DNA of 26,516 bases. It comes from UBA1738 sp045577675 (GTDB lineage Bacteria > Bacillota > Clostridia > UBA1381). The translations under genes and the position numbers were made by a program. The stretch lies in contig JAZNIV010000132.1 in NCBI GenBank assembly GCA_045577675.1, positions 1 through 26,516 of the forward strand, read 5' to 3'. Shown piece by piece: positions 1 to 6,857 of this stretch; the stretch's first letter is position 1, and each line of letters begins with the position of its first letter. The notes beneath the pieces were generated by a model. It was not told the DNA's origin, made no database searches, and saw only the letters and a list, made by a program, of their open reading frames with translations.

Positions 1-1370
1 CCCTCGGCTCTTCCGCCGGTCATAACAATGCTGTCACCCTCTTTAAGGTTTAAAACCTCTTTTGCCTTTTGAAGTGCGTGGTAAAAAAGAACGTCTGTCG
101 AATCAAACCGCTCGCTGAGTACCGGGATAACGCCCCAGGAAAGAGATAGCTTGTACCATACCTTTTTGTTAATAGCCATACCGATTATGTCAACCGGTGA
201 GCGGAAGCGTGACACCATCCGTACAGTCATTCCGGAAATTGAGCTTACAACAATTGCCTTTGCACCAATGTCAATAGCCATTCCACAGGTGGCGTGAGAG
301 ATTGCGTCAAGCTGGTTTTTGATTTTGAAATCAGCGGTATGAAAACGCTTCTGATAATGAATGTGCTGTTCGGTTTCCTCAACGATACGTGCCATAGTCC
401 GCACAGTTTCGACAGGGTATTTACCTGCTGCGGATTCACCCGACAGCATAACCACGCTTGTCCCGTCATAAACCGCATTTGCAACGTCCGAGATTTCGGC
501 TCTGGTAGGACGTGGATTGTAAATCATTGATTCGAGCATTTCTGTTGCAGTGATAACGCGTTTTCCGAGCATACGGCACTTCGTGATTATATATTTCTGA
601 ATAGACGGAAGCTCCGCAAAAGGCACTTCAACACCTAAGTCACCACGTGCAATCATAATTCCGTCACATTCCTCGCAGATGCCGTCTATATTGTCAATGC
701 CGTTGCGGTTTTCGATTTTTGCGATAAGCCCGATTTCGCTGCCGCCGTTTTCGTCCAAAAACTGACGTATAGAATGAATGTCATCACGGCTTGAAACGAA
801 GGATGCAGCAACATAGTCAATATCATTTTTGATACCGAAGAGTAAATCCTCCTTGTCCTGTTCGCTTAAAAACACCTGATTTAGAACCTTATTCGGAAAG
901 CTCATACTCTTGCGGTTTGAAAGCTCACCGCCGACAATAACCTCGCATATTGCGTCGGTTTTGGTCTTTTCCTTTACCTCAAAGATAACAAGTCCGTTGT
1001 TTACCTGTACTCTGTCGCCGATTTGCAGGTCATTTACAAGCCCCGAATAGCTGACAGAAACGCGTGTTTCATCGCCTTCGACATCGTCGGTGGTAAAGGC
1101 GAAGGTGTCGCCGTCCCTTACAGTAACCTTACCGCCCGAAAAAGTTTTGATTCTGTATTCAGGACCTTTTGTATCAAGCATAATGGCAATGGGAAGATTA
1201 AGCTTTTCCCTTACCCTTTTTATCATATCTATTTTTTCCTGATGCTCGGCGTGAGTTCCGTGCGAGAAGTTAAGCCGGGCAACATTTAAGCCTGCCCTGC
1301 ACATCTCAGTGAAAACTGCTTCGTCACTGCTTGCAGGACCGATTGTGCAGATTATTTTTGTCTTTCTCAT
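1..1370 (-). CDS. pyk: pyruvate kinase (C-terminus cut by window edge)
   Basis: Pyruvate kinase makes pyruvate and ATP from phosphoenolpyruvate and ADP, the last step of glycolysis in the cytosol. Reading the minus strand from ATG 1370-1368 gives an N-terminus MRKTKIICTIGPASSD, then the NVARLNFSHG substrate region near residue 30, MLDTKGPE near 65, the active-site segment IARGDLGVE near 240 and ATEMLESM near 265, all typical of the family. About 456 codons are present and end in the C-terminal regulatory domain (VMTGG), so roughly 15 or more residues, or a further C-terminal domain, lie outside the window. The start is supported by AAGAAGG about 7 nt upstream and by a promoter at 1404-1432. 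It is divergent from the S10 operon. Confidence 0.97.
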   Translation of the reverse strand, partial: MRKTKIICTIGPASSDEAVFTEMCRAGLNVARLNFSHGTHAEHQEKIDMIKRVREKLNLPIAIMLDTKGPEYRIKTFSGGKVTVRDGDTFAFTTDDVEGDETRVSVSYSGLVNDLQIGDRVQVNNGLVIFEVKEKTKTDAICEVIVGGELSNRKSMSFPNKVLNQVFLSEQDKEDLLFGIKNDIDYVAASFVSSRDDIHSIRQFLDENGGSEIGLIAKIENRNGIDNIDGICEECDGIMIARGDLGVEVPFAELPSIQKYIITKCRMLGKRVITATEMLESMIYNPRPTRAEISDVANAVYDGTSVVMLSGESAAGKYPVETVRTMARIVEETEQHIHYQKRFHTADFKIKNQLDAISHATCGMAIDIGAKAIVVSSISGMTVRMVSRFRSPVDIIGMAINKKVWYKLSLSWGVIPVLSERFDSTDVLFYHALQKAKEVLNLKEGDSIVMTGGRAE

Positions 1371-1403
1371 TTTGATGCCTTCTTTCAAAAATTTTCCTAT
1401 AAT

Positions 1404-1432
1404 AGTATACCACGAAATAAGAAAAATGTAAA
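1404..1432 (-). promoter_or_regulatory. sigma-A-type promoter for pyk
   Basis: On the minus strand TTTACA (1432-1427) and TATACT (1409-1404) are separated by exactly 17 nt. Transcription would begin near 1397, giving a leader of about 27 nt before the pyk ATG. The position, spacing and match to consensus support the call; it is not experimentally shown. Confidence 0.7.
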
Positions 1433-1739
1433 CGGAAATATGAAAGATTTTGCTGTAATGTAAGATATATATGACATTTATGACGTAAGAATATAGAAAA
1501 TACCAATTAATATTTAACAAGGAATATGTTTTAAAAGGAACAGCCTGAGTTTATAGTATGTAAATAACAGAAAGTGTAAATCGGACAGCTTAAAGGTTGT
1601 CCGATTTTCTTCCTATTGTAATATAGTGCAGGATATATTTCTAGCAATAAAAATTATACCTGTTAAAATGCACAAAAAATACTATAAATATTCTATAAAG
1701 TTTGTTAAATATTTTTTAACACAAATTTTGCCGAAACAC
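1433..1739. other. AT-rich divergent intergenic region
   Basis: No coding region can be supported here. The stretch is AT-rich, with one perfect 10-bp hairpin at 1578-1607. The part from about 1675 to 1739, just upstream of the S10 promoter, is almost pure A and T with several A and T runs, the composition expected of an UP element that binds the RNA polymerase alpha C-terminal domain. That role is inferred from composition and position only. Confidence 0.5.
1578..1612 (+). terminator. orphan intrinsic terminator-like hairpin
   Basis: AAATCGGACA (1578-1587) pairs perfectly with TGTCCGATTT (1598-1607) around a 10-nt loop, and the right arm runs into TTTTCTTCC. In the plus direction this is a rho-independent terminator shape. 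No plus-strand gene precedes it in the window, since pyk is on the other strand, so it may end an unrecognised short transcript or block spurious transcription toward the S10 promoter. Confidence 0.6.
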
Positions 1740-1768
1740 TTGAAAAATTGCCATATTTGATATATAAT
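1740..1768 (+). promoter_or_regulatory. promoter of the S10-spc-alpha cluster
   Basis: TTGAAA (1740-1745) and a perfect TATAAT (1763-1768) are separated by 17 nt, which predicts transcription start near 1775. The upstream 60 nt are very AT-rich. It is the best promoter-like sequence ahead of rpsJ and leaves a leader of about 330 nt, long enough for the folded structures seen at 1778-2068. Confidence 0.82.
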
Positions 1769-1774
1769 AGTAGC

Positions 1775-2103
1775 GTTGTGACACTTGACAAACGATGAAG
1801 CGGGAGGTTGCGAACCGTATGAGTTCGGTTTTTCCGTGGAGAATGTCCGATTCATGAAACCGGGCGACAGGTCACGCTGCATAAAGTATAAGGCATTACA
1901 GGAGTATTCTGCCCTGTAATAAGCTTGAGTTGTGTACTTTTGCGGCTTGAAGCACCCCGGATGCCGATTTTGGCAGTTCGGGTTTTATTTTGGGTGATAT
2001 AGGAAACACCCGGCAATGTTGTTCTGACATTGCGGCTGTCGTGCAAGTGTTGAGCGTACAGGATACGCCCACAAGCCAATTAAATTTATAGGAGGGAAAA
2101 AAC
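1775..2103 (+). promoter_or_regulatory. structured S10 operon leader RNA
   Basis: The untranslated leader of rpsJ contains consecutive helices visible by eye. A first domain is closed by GTGA/CTTG (1778-1787) pairing with CAGGTCAC (1868-1875) and contains a GAACCG/CGGTTT hairpin (1812-1831). A perfect 8-bp hairpin follows (1895-1902 with 1913-1920), then the attenuator (1956-1991), a GGGTG/CACCC hairpin (1992-2011), a perfect 7-bp hairpin (2013-2019 with 2027-2033) and a 5-bp hairpin (2054-2068). The Shine-Dalgarno GGAGGG is at 2091-2096. A purine-rich motif at 1797-1811 (GAAGCGGGAGGTTGC) resembles, from memory, sequences ahead of rpsJ in other Firmicutes. The regulator is unknown; an operon ribosomal protein such as L4 is a guess. 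Confidence 0.72.
1956..1991 (+). terminator. attenuator (intrinsic terminator) in the S10 leader
   Basis: CCCGGA-TGCC (1956-1965) pairs with GGCA-g-TTCGGG (1972-1982), a 10-bp stem with one bulged G and one G-U pair, directly followed by TTTTATTTT (1983-1991). The right arm can instead pair with ACCCGG at 2008-2013 (TCGGGT 1978-1983, six pairs including one G-U), which would break the terminator, so a switch is plausible. It lies about 110 nt before rpsJ with no reading frame of note before it. Confidence 0.68.
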
Positions 2104-2418
2104 ATGGCAGCAACTCAGAAAATCAGAATCAAGTTAAAGGCTTATGATCACGCAGTTCTCGACCAGTCAGCAGAAAAGATTGTTGAGATTGCAAAGAGAA
2201 CAGGTGCTAAGGTATCAGGTCCTATCCCGCTACCTACAGACAAGGAAGTCATCACAATCCTTCGTGCTGTTCATAAGTACAAAGATTCTCGTGAGCAATT
2301 CGAAAGAAGAACTCACAAAAGACTTATTGATATCGTTGTTCCAGGTGCAAAAACTATGGAAGCGTTATTCAAAATCGACCTGCCTGCTGGCGTAGAATTC
2401 GACGTAATTCAAAAATAA
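2104..2418 (+). CDS. rpsJ: 30S ribosomal protein S10
   Basis: S10 is a head-domain protein of the small subunit and, as NusE, also takes part in transcription antitermination. The 104-residue product has the family length and landmarks: an N-terminal KIRIKLKAYDH strand, the GPIPLPT loop near residue 40, the HKRLIDI motif near 70 and a C-terminal LPAGVEFDV strand. ATG 2104 lies 7 nt after GGAGGG. It is the first gene of the ribosomal protein cluster and is preceded by a long leader with a predicted attenuator, so its expression probably sets the level of the genes that follow. A 100-nt spacer with two hairpins separates it from rplC. Confidence 0.98.
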   Translation: MAATQKIRIKLKAYDHAVLDQSAEKIVEIAKRTGAKVSGPIPLPTDKEVITILRAVHKYKDSREQFERRTHKRLIDIVVPGAKTMEALFKIDLPAGVEFDVIQK

Positions 2419-2433
2419 GCAGGACCCCAAAAA

Positions 2434-2489
2434 TGCAGTAGCCAAAAGGCTATGATGCAGGTCAAGTTCCCGGCAGCTTTTACGGGAAC
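2434..2489 (+). promoter_or_regulatory. tandem hairpins between rpsJ and rplC
   Basis: The 100-nt gap holds two consecutive stem-loops. The first pairs TGCA-g-TAGCC (2434-2443) with GGCTA-tga-TGCA (2448-2459) around an AAAA loop. The second is a perfect 7-bp stem, GTTCCCG (2466-2472) with CGGGAAC (2483-2489). Neither is followed by a U tract, so they are not terminators; RNA processing or protein binding is more likely. Confidence 0.5.
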
Positions 2490-2518
2490 CAATAACTGAC
2501 AAGAAAGGATTGAAAAGA

Positions 2519-3148
2519 ATGAAAAAAGCAATTTTAGGCACAAAGCTGGGTATGACTCAGATTTTTGCTGAAGACGGAAAGGTAATCCCTGTTACTGTCG
2601 TAAAGGCTGGCCCTTGCACAGTTGTTCAGTCAAAGACTGTTGAAACAGACGGTTACAATTCAGTTGTAGTAGGCTTTGGTGATGTAAAGGAAAAATCACT
2701 TAACAAGCCAATGAAGGGCATCTTTGCAAAAGCAAACGTTGCTAACAAGAAGTATTTGAGAGAATTCAGATTGGAAGACACTTCTGCTCTTTCAGTAGGC
2801 GATGAAATCAAAGCTGATGTCTTTGAAGCCGGTGAAAAGGTTGACGTTTCAGGCATTTCGAAGGGTAAAGGCTTTGCAGGTCCTATGAAGAGATGGGGAC
2901 TTCACAGAGGTCCAATGTCTCACGGTTCAGGCTACCACAGAGGTTCAGGTTCTATGGGAGCTTGTTCAAACCCTGGTAGAGTTATGAAGGGCAAAAAGCT
3001 TCCGGGTCATATGGGTGTTGTAAAGGTAACCGTTCAGAATCTTGAAATCGTTAAGGTTGACGCTGAAAACGAATTGATTCTCGTTAAGGGTGCTATCCCT
3101 GGCAATAAGGGCGGACTTGTTACAATCAGAAACAGTGTTAAAGCGTAA
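2519..3148 (+). CDS. rplC: 50S ribosomal protein L3
   Basis: L3 is an early-assembly protein of the large subunit that binds near the 3' end of 23S rRNA and reaches toward the peptidyl transferase centre. The 209-residue product starts MKKAILGTKLGMTQIF, has the long basic extension with GKGFAGPMKRW, HGSGYHRGSGS and RVMKGKKLPGHMG, and a C-terminal GAIPGNKGG, all hallmarks of bacterial L3. The ATG at 2519 is chosen because AGAAAGGA (2502-2509) sits 9 nt before it; an in-frame TTG at 2510 abuts that site and is too close to use. The gene follows the two-hairpin spacer after rpsJ, and rplD follows after 26 nt. Confidence 0.97.
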   Translation: MKKAILGTKLGMTQIFAEDGKVIPVTVVKAGPCTVVQSKTVETDGYNSVVVGFGDVKEKSLNKPMKGIFAKANVANKKYLREFRLEDTSALSVGDEIKADVFEAGEKVDVSGISKGKGFAGPMKRWGLHRGPMSHGSGYHRGSGSMGACSNPGRVMKGKKLPGHMGVVKVTVQNLEIVKVDAENELILVKGAIPGNKGGLVTIRNSVKA

Positions 3149-3174
3149 GGGAGTTCGGAAAGGAGGAATAAAAT

Positions 3175-3798
3175 ATGGCAACAGTTGCTGTATATAACAT
3201 GGAAGGCGTAAAAACTGGCTCTATGGAAGTTTCCGATAGCATTTTCTGCGCCCCGGTGAATAAATCAGTATTGCACACGGTAGTTACTAACTATCTCGCA
3301 AATCAAAGACAAGGCACTCAGTCTACTAAAACTCGTACAGAAGTACGTGGCGGCGGTATCAAGCCTTGGAGACAGAAAGGCACAGGTCGTGCAAGACAGG
3401 GAAGTATCCGTGCTCCGCAGTGGACAGGCGGTGGCGTAGCTCTTGGACCTAAGCCTCGTGATTACAGATATAACATTAACAGAAAGCTGAAAAAGATTGC
3501 ACTTAAATCTGCTTTGGCTGCTAAATATGAAGCTTATGAAATTTTTGTTGTTGAAGACTTGAAGATGGATGAAATCAAGACTGCAACAATCGCTAAAATG
3601 CTTAAGGGTATGGAAATTGACTCAAAGGCATTAATCGTTACAGCTCAGTGTGATGAAAACGTTTATAAGTCAGCAAGAAACATCAAGGGTGTTACTCCTA
3701 CTTATGTAGATGTATTAAACACTTACGAAATCTTAAAGCATGACAAGTTCGTTATCTCAAAAGAAGCTGTGGCTAAGATTGAGGAGGTGCTTCTATAA
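3175..3798 (+). CDS. rplD: 50S ribosomal protein L4
   Basis: L4 binds 23S rRNA and its extended loop lines the peptide exit tunnel. The 207 residues include the tunnel loop with GGGIKPWRQKGTGRARQGSI (about residues 60-79), followed by APQWTGGG and the globular domain with the LIVT strand near 159. In gamma-proteobacteria L4 represses its own S10 operon, so it is a reasonable but unproven candidate regulator of the leader upstream of rpsJ. AGGAGG (3161-3166) lies 8 nt before ATG 3175. The stop codon overlaps the rplW start by one base, which favours translational coupling. Confidence 0.97.
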   Translation: MATVAVYNMEGVKTGSMEVSDSIFCAPVNKSVLHTVVTNYLANQRQGTQSTKTRTEVRGGGIKPWRQKGTGRARQGSIRAPQWTGGGVALGPKPRDYRYNINRKLKKIALKSALAAKYEAYEIFVVEDLKMDEIKTATIAKMLKGMEIDSKALIVTAQCDENVYKSARNIKGVTPTYVDVLNTYEILKHDKFVISKEAVAKIEEVLL

Positions 3799-4103
3799 TG
3801 AAATTCGCACACGATATCATCAGAAAGCCAATCATCTCTGAACGCAGCATGGAGGTTGTATTCGACAGAGAAGGTAACGAAATCAAAAAGTATACCTTTG
3901 AAGTACCTACATCTGCTAATAAGGTAGAGATTAAGAAAGCTGTTGAAGAAGTTTTTGGAGTTAAGGTTGCAGCTGTTAACACAATCAACGTTACAGGCAA
4001 GCTTAAAAGAATGGGCCGCTATGAAGGCAGAAGAGCTTCTTATAAGAAGGCTATCGTAACCCTGGCTAAGGGTTCAAAGACTATTGAGTTCTTTGATATG
4101 TAA
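3798..4103 (+). CDS. rplW: 50S ribosomal protein L23
   Basis: L23 sits at the exit of the peptide tunnel and is the docking point for trigger factor and SRP. The 101-residue product has the family features: an N-terminal DIIRKPIISERS segment, the YTFEVPTSANKVEIKKAVEEVF core and the GVKVAAVNT strand, then a basic loop and a C-terminal strand. The ATG shares its first base with the rplD stop codon (TAATG), and GAGGAGG (3781-3787) lies inside the end of rplD, so its translation is probably coupled to L4. The length is normal for bacterial L23. Confidence 0.97.
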   Translation: MKFAHDIIRKPIISERSMEVVFDREGNEIKKYTFEVPTSANKVEIKKAVEEVFGVKVAAVNTINVTGKLKRMGRYEGRRASYKKAIVTLAKGSKTIEFFDM

Positions 4104-4128
4104 TTTAGAGAAATAGGAGGAAAGTAAA

Positions 4129-4962
4129 ATGGCTATCAAAAGTTATAAGCCTACCTCTCCTGCAAGAAGACATATGACAGTTTCCGACTTTGCTGAAATC
4201 ACAAAGTTTGAACCGGAACGTTCACTATTGGCTTCTAAGAAAAAGAACGCAGGTAGAAATTCATATGGTAGAATTACTGTTCGTCACAGAGGCGGCGGTA
4301 ACAGAAGAAAATACAGAATTATCGACTTCAAGAGACAGAAGGACGGAATGCAGGCAACAGTTATCGGCATCGAGTACGATCCGAACCGCTCAGCTAACAT
4401 CGCACTCCTTCAGTATGAAGACGGAACTAAGGCTTACATCATCGCTCCACAGGGCTTGACAGACGGAGACATCGTTGAGTCAGGTACAGGTGCTGATATT
4501 AAGCCGGGTAACGCATTATTCTTAAAGGATATCCCTGTTGGTACTCTTATCCACAACATTGAGCTTTATCCTGGCAAGGGTGCACAGCTTGTTCGTTCAG
4601 CCGGCACATCTGCACAGCTTATGGCTAAGGAAGGTAAGTATGCACAGGTTAGACTTCCTTCAGGCGAAGTTAGAATGGTTCGTCTTGAATGTAAGGCAAC
4701 AATCGGTATGATCGGAAATCAGCAGCATGAAAACATTTCTATCGGTAAAGCAGGTAGAAAGCGTCATATGGGTTGGAGACCGACTGTACGAGGCGTTGTA
4801 ATGAACCCGAACGATCACCCGCACGGCGGTGGTGAAGGTAAATCTCCTATCGGTCGTCCAGCACCGGTTACTCCTTGGGGTAAGCCAGCTCTTGGTCTTA
4901 AGACAAGAAAGCATAAGAATAAGACTGATAAGTTTATCGTTAAGAGAAGAAACGCTAAATAA
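4129..4962 (+). CDS. rplB: 50S ribosomal protein L2
   Basis: L2 is one of the most conserved large-subunit proteins and is needed for subunit joining and peptidyl transferase function. The 277-residue product starts MAIKSYKPTSPARRHMT and contains GRITVRHRGGGNRRKYR near 48, the RNA-binding domain with SAGTSAQLMAKEG near 160, and the C-terminal MNPNDHPHGGGEG segment near 225 carrying the conserved histidine. The C-terminus is strongly basic as in relatives. AGGAGG (4115-4120) is 8 nt before ATG 4129. It lies between rplW and rpsS in the standard S10 operon order. Confidence 0.98.
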   Translation: MAIKSYKPTSPARRHMTVSDFAEITKFEPERSLLASKKKNAGRNSYGRITVRHRGGGNRRKYRIIDFKRQKDGMQATVIGIEYDPNRSANIALLQYEDGTKAYIIAPQGLTDGDIVESGTGADIKPGNALFLKDIPVGTLIHNIELYPGKGAQLVRSAGTSAQLMAKEGKYAQVRLPSGEVRMVRLECKATIGMIGNQQHENISIGKAGRKRHMGWRPTVRGVVMNPNDHPHGGGEGKSPIGRPAPVTPWGKPALGLKTRKHKNKTDKFIVKRRNAK

Positions 4963-4979
4963 TAAAGGAGGAATTCATA

Positions 4980-5252
4980 ATGGGTAGATCACTTAAAAAA
5001 GGACCTTTCGTGGAAGAGCGTTTAATGAAGAGAATTGACGCAATGAACGCTGCAAACGAGAAAAAGGTTATCAAGACCTGGTCAAGAGCTTCTACAATCT
5101 TCCCTGAGATGGTTGGACATACAATCGCTGTTCACGACGGCAGAAAGCATGTTCCGGTATTCATCAGCGAGGACATGGTAGGACACAGATTGGGCGAATT
5201 TGCTCCTACAAGAACATTTAAGGGTCACGTTGGAGCCAAGACATCCAGATAA
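4980..5252 (+). CDS. rpsS: 30S ribosomal protein S19
   Basis: S19 forms a complex with S13 in the 30S head near the A-site tRNA. The 90-residue product begins MGRSLKKGPFVEERLMKRI and has the diagnostic IKTWSRASTIFPEMVGHTI and GHRLGEFAPTRTFKGH motifs. It is a few residues shorter at the C-terminus than the usual 92-93. AAAGGAGG (4964-4971) lies 8 nt before ATG 4980 and rplB ends 17 nt upstream. The 119-nt gap to rplV is unusually long for this operon and contains a strong hairpin. Confidence 0.97.
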   Translation: MGRSLKKGPFVEERLMKRIDAMNAANEKKVIKTWSRASTIFPEMVGHTIAVHDGRKHVPVFISEDMVGHRLGEFAPTRTFKGHVGAKTSR

Positions 5253-5272
5253 TTAAAACAATTTGAATAAAG

Positions 5273-5299
5273 GCCCGGTACGAACTCCTCGTGCCAGGC
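5273..5299 (+). promoter_or_regulatory. hairpin in the rpsS-rplV spacer
   Basis: GGTACGA (5277-5283) pairs with TCGTGCC (5289-5295), seven pairs with one G-U, extended by GCC (5273-5275) with GGC (5297-5299). The 5-nt loop plus adjoining bases read CTCCTC (5285-5290), complementary over 5 nt to the rplV Shine-Dalgarno at 5357-5363. There is no U tract, so it does not look like a terminator. Contact with the ribosome-binding site is inference. Confidence 0.5.
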
Positions 5300-5371
5300 T
5301 ATAGACGAATATGTTTTATGAACTTATATTAAAAAATATAAATCCTAAAACTTGAAAGGAGGATTCCATTT

Positions 5372-5707
5372 ATGGAAGCACGCGCTAGTGTAAAATATGC
5401 TCGTATATCATCGAGAAAAGTTAAAATAGTACTTGACCTTATAAGAGGCAAGGATGCAGGTTATGCAATGGGTATCTTAAAGAATACACCAAAGGCAGCC
5501 AGCGAAATTCTGGAAAAATTATTGAAGTCAGCTATGGCTAATGCAACAAACAACTTCGCTATGGACGCATCAAAGCTTTATGTTGCAGAATGCTACGCAA
5601 CTCAGGGACCTACTCTTAAGAGAGTACAGCCAAGAGCACAGGGCAGAGCATTCAGAATTTTGAAGAGAACAAGCCATATCACTTTAGTATTGAAGGAAAA
5701 AGAATAA
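5372..5707 (+). CDS. rplV: 50S ribosomal protein L22
   Basis: L22 contacts all domains of 23S rRNA and its beta-hairpin lines the exit tunnel, where changes give macrolide resistance. The 111-residue product shows ARASVKYARISSRKVKIVLDLIRGK at the start, the central SAMANATNN helix and the tunnel hairpin region GPTLKRVQPRAQGRAFRILKRTSHI near residue 82. The loop has no insertion or deletion that stands out. AAAGGAGG (5355-5362) is 9 nt before ATG 5372. It starts after the structured rpsS-rplV spacer, so it may have separate translational control. Confidence 0.97.
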   Translation: MEARASVKYARISSRKVKIVLDLIRGKDAGYAMGILKNTPKAASEILEKLLKSAMANATNNFAMDASKLYVAECYATQGPTLKRVQPRAQGRAFRILKRTSHITLVLKEKE

Positions 5708-5728
5708 TCTAAAAAGGAGGTTAATCCT

Positions 5729-6433
5729 ATGGGACAAAAAGTTAATCCGCACGGTCTTAGAGTCGGTGTTATTAAAGACTGGGATTCTAAGTGGTTTGCC
5801 GGTAAAAAGGAATTCGGAGACCAGTTGGTTGAAGATTATAATATAAGAAAGTTTGTCAAAAAGGCTTGCTATGACGCAGGAATTGCAAAGACTGTCATAG
5901 AAAGAAAGCAGAACAAGGTATACGTTACACTGTACGTTGCAAAGCCGGGCTTTGTAATTGGTAAGGGCGGTGCTGAAATCGACAAGTTGAAGGCTCAGCT
6001 TGAAAAGATGACAGGCAGAACAGTTAACGTAAACATTATGGAAGTTAAGAATCCTGATACAAACGCACAGCTTGTTGCTGAAAACATTGCTGCACAGCTT
6101 GAAAAGAGAATTTCTTTCAGACGTGCTATGAAGCAGGTTATGGGCAGAGCTATGAGATGCGGTATCAAGGGTATCAAGACTGCTGTATCAGGCCGTGTTG
6201 GCGGTGCTGAAATCGCAAGAACAGAGCAGTATCATGAAGGTACTATTCCGCTTCAGACATTAAGAGCTGATATTGACTACGGTTTTGCAGAAGCTGCAAC
6301 AACCTACGGTATACTCGGTGTTAAGGTTTGGATCTACAAGGGCGAGGTTTTAGCTGAGTCTGCATCCAAGAGAGAAGAAAGACAGCCGAGAAAGCCAAGA
6401 CCGGAACGTAAAGCGAAGGGAGGCAACAAATAA
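5729..6433 (+). CDS. rpsC: 30S ribosomal protein S3
   Basis: S3 sits at the mRNA entry channel and contributes to ribosomal helicase activity. The 234-residue product starts MGQKVNPHGLRVGVIKDWDS, has the KH domain with KPGFVIGKGGAEIDKL near 75, and the C-terminal domain with RISFRRAMKQ, AMRCGIKGIKTAVSGRVGGAEIAR and DIDYGFAEA. It ends in a lysine/arginine-rich tail. AAGGAGG (5714-5720) is 8 nt before the ATG. Its stop overlaps the rplP start by one base (TAATG), consistent with coupled translation. Confidence 0.98.
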   Translation: MGQKVNPHGLRVGVIKDWDSKWFAGKKEFGDQLVEDYNIRKFVKKACYDAGIAKTVIERKQNKVYVTLYVAKPGFVIGKGGAEIDKLKAQLEKMTGRTVNVNIMEVKNPDTNAQLVAENIAAQLEKRISFRRAMKQVMGRAMRCGIKGIKTAVSGRVGGAEIARTEQYHEGTIPLQTLRADIDYGFAEAATTYGILGVKVWIYKGEVLAESASKREERQPRKPRPERKAKGGNK

Positions 6434-6855
6434 TGTTATTACCTAAGAGAGTAAAATACAGAAAAGTAATGCGTGGCAGAATGAAGGGTAAGGCAACACG
6501 CGGCAACGTTGTATCAAACGGCGAGTATGGCTTACAGGCATTAGAGCCAAGCTGGATTACTTCAAGACAGATTGAAGCAGCCCGTATCGCTATGACAAGA
6601 TATACAAAGCGTGGCGGTCAGGTATGGATCAAAATATTCCCGGATAAGCCAATCACACAGAAGCCTGCTGAAACACGAATGGGTTCAGGTAAGGGTTCTC
6701 CGGAGTACTGGGTAGCAGTTGTTAAGCCGGGCAGAGTTATGTTCGAAATCGGCGGCGTTTCAGAAGAAACCGCAAGAGAAGCTCTGCGTCTTGCTATGCA
6801 CAAGCTTCCGGTAAAGTGTAAATTCGTAAAGCGTGAAGAGAAGGATGGTGAATAA
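6433..6855 (+). CDS. rplP: 50S ribosomal protein L16
   Basis: L16 organises the A-site tRNA and elongation factor region of the large subunit. The 140-residue product starts MLLPKRVKYRKVMRGRMKG and carries FGxxGLQAL-like GEYGLQALEPSWITSRQIEAARIAMTR, KIFPDKPITQKPAETRMGSGKG and PGRVMFEIGGV, all typical. It begins on the last base of rpsC, with AAGGGAGG (6416-6423) inside that gene 9 nt upstream. Length is close to the usual 136-144. rpmC starts 2 nt after its stop, so the three genes probably are translated together. Confidence 0.97.
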   Translation: MLLPKRVKYRKVMRGRMKGKATRGNVVSNGEYGLQALEPSWITSRQIEAARIAMTRYTKRGGQVWIKIFPDKPITQKPAETRMGSGKGSPEYWVAVVKPGRVMFEIGGVSEETAREALRLAMHKLPVKCKFVKREEKDGE

Positions 6856-6857
6856 GA

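Noticed and set aside
1785..1815. TTGACA at 1785-1790 as a second S10 promoter
   Set aside because: No -10-like hexamer occurs 16-18 nt downstream (the bases there read TTGCGA), and it lies downstream of the predicted transcript start.
2510..2518. TTG start for rplC giving three extra residues
   Set aside because: The TTG abuts the Shine-Dalgarno (ends 2509). The ATG at 2519 has a 9-nt spacing and gives the canonical MKKAILGTKLG N-terminus.
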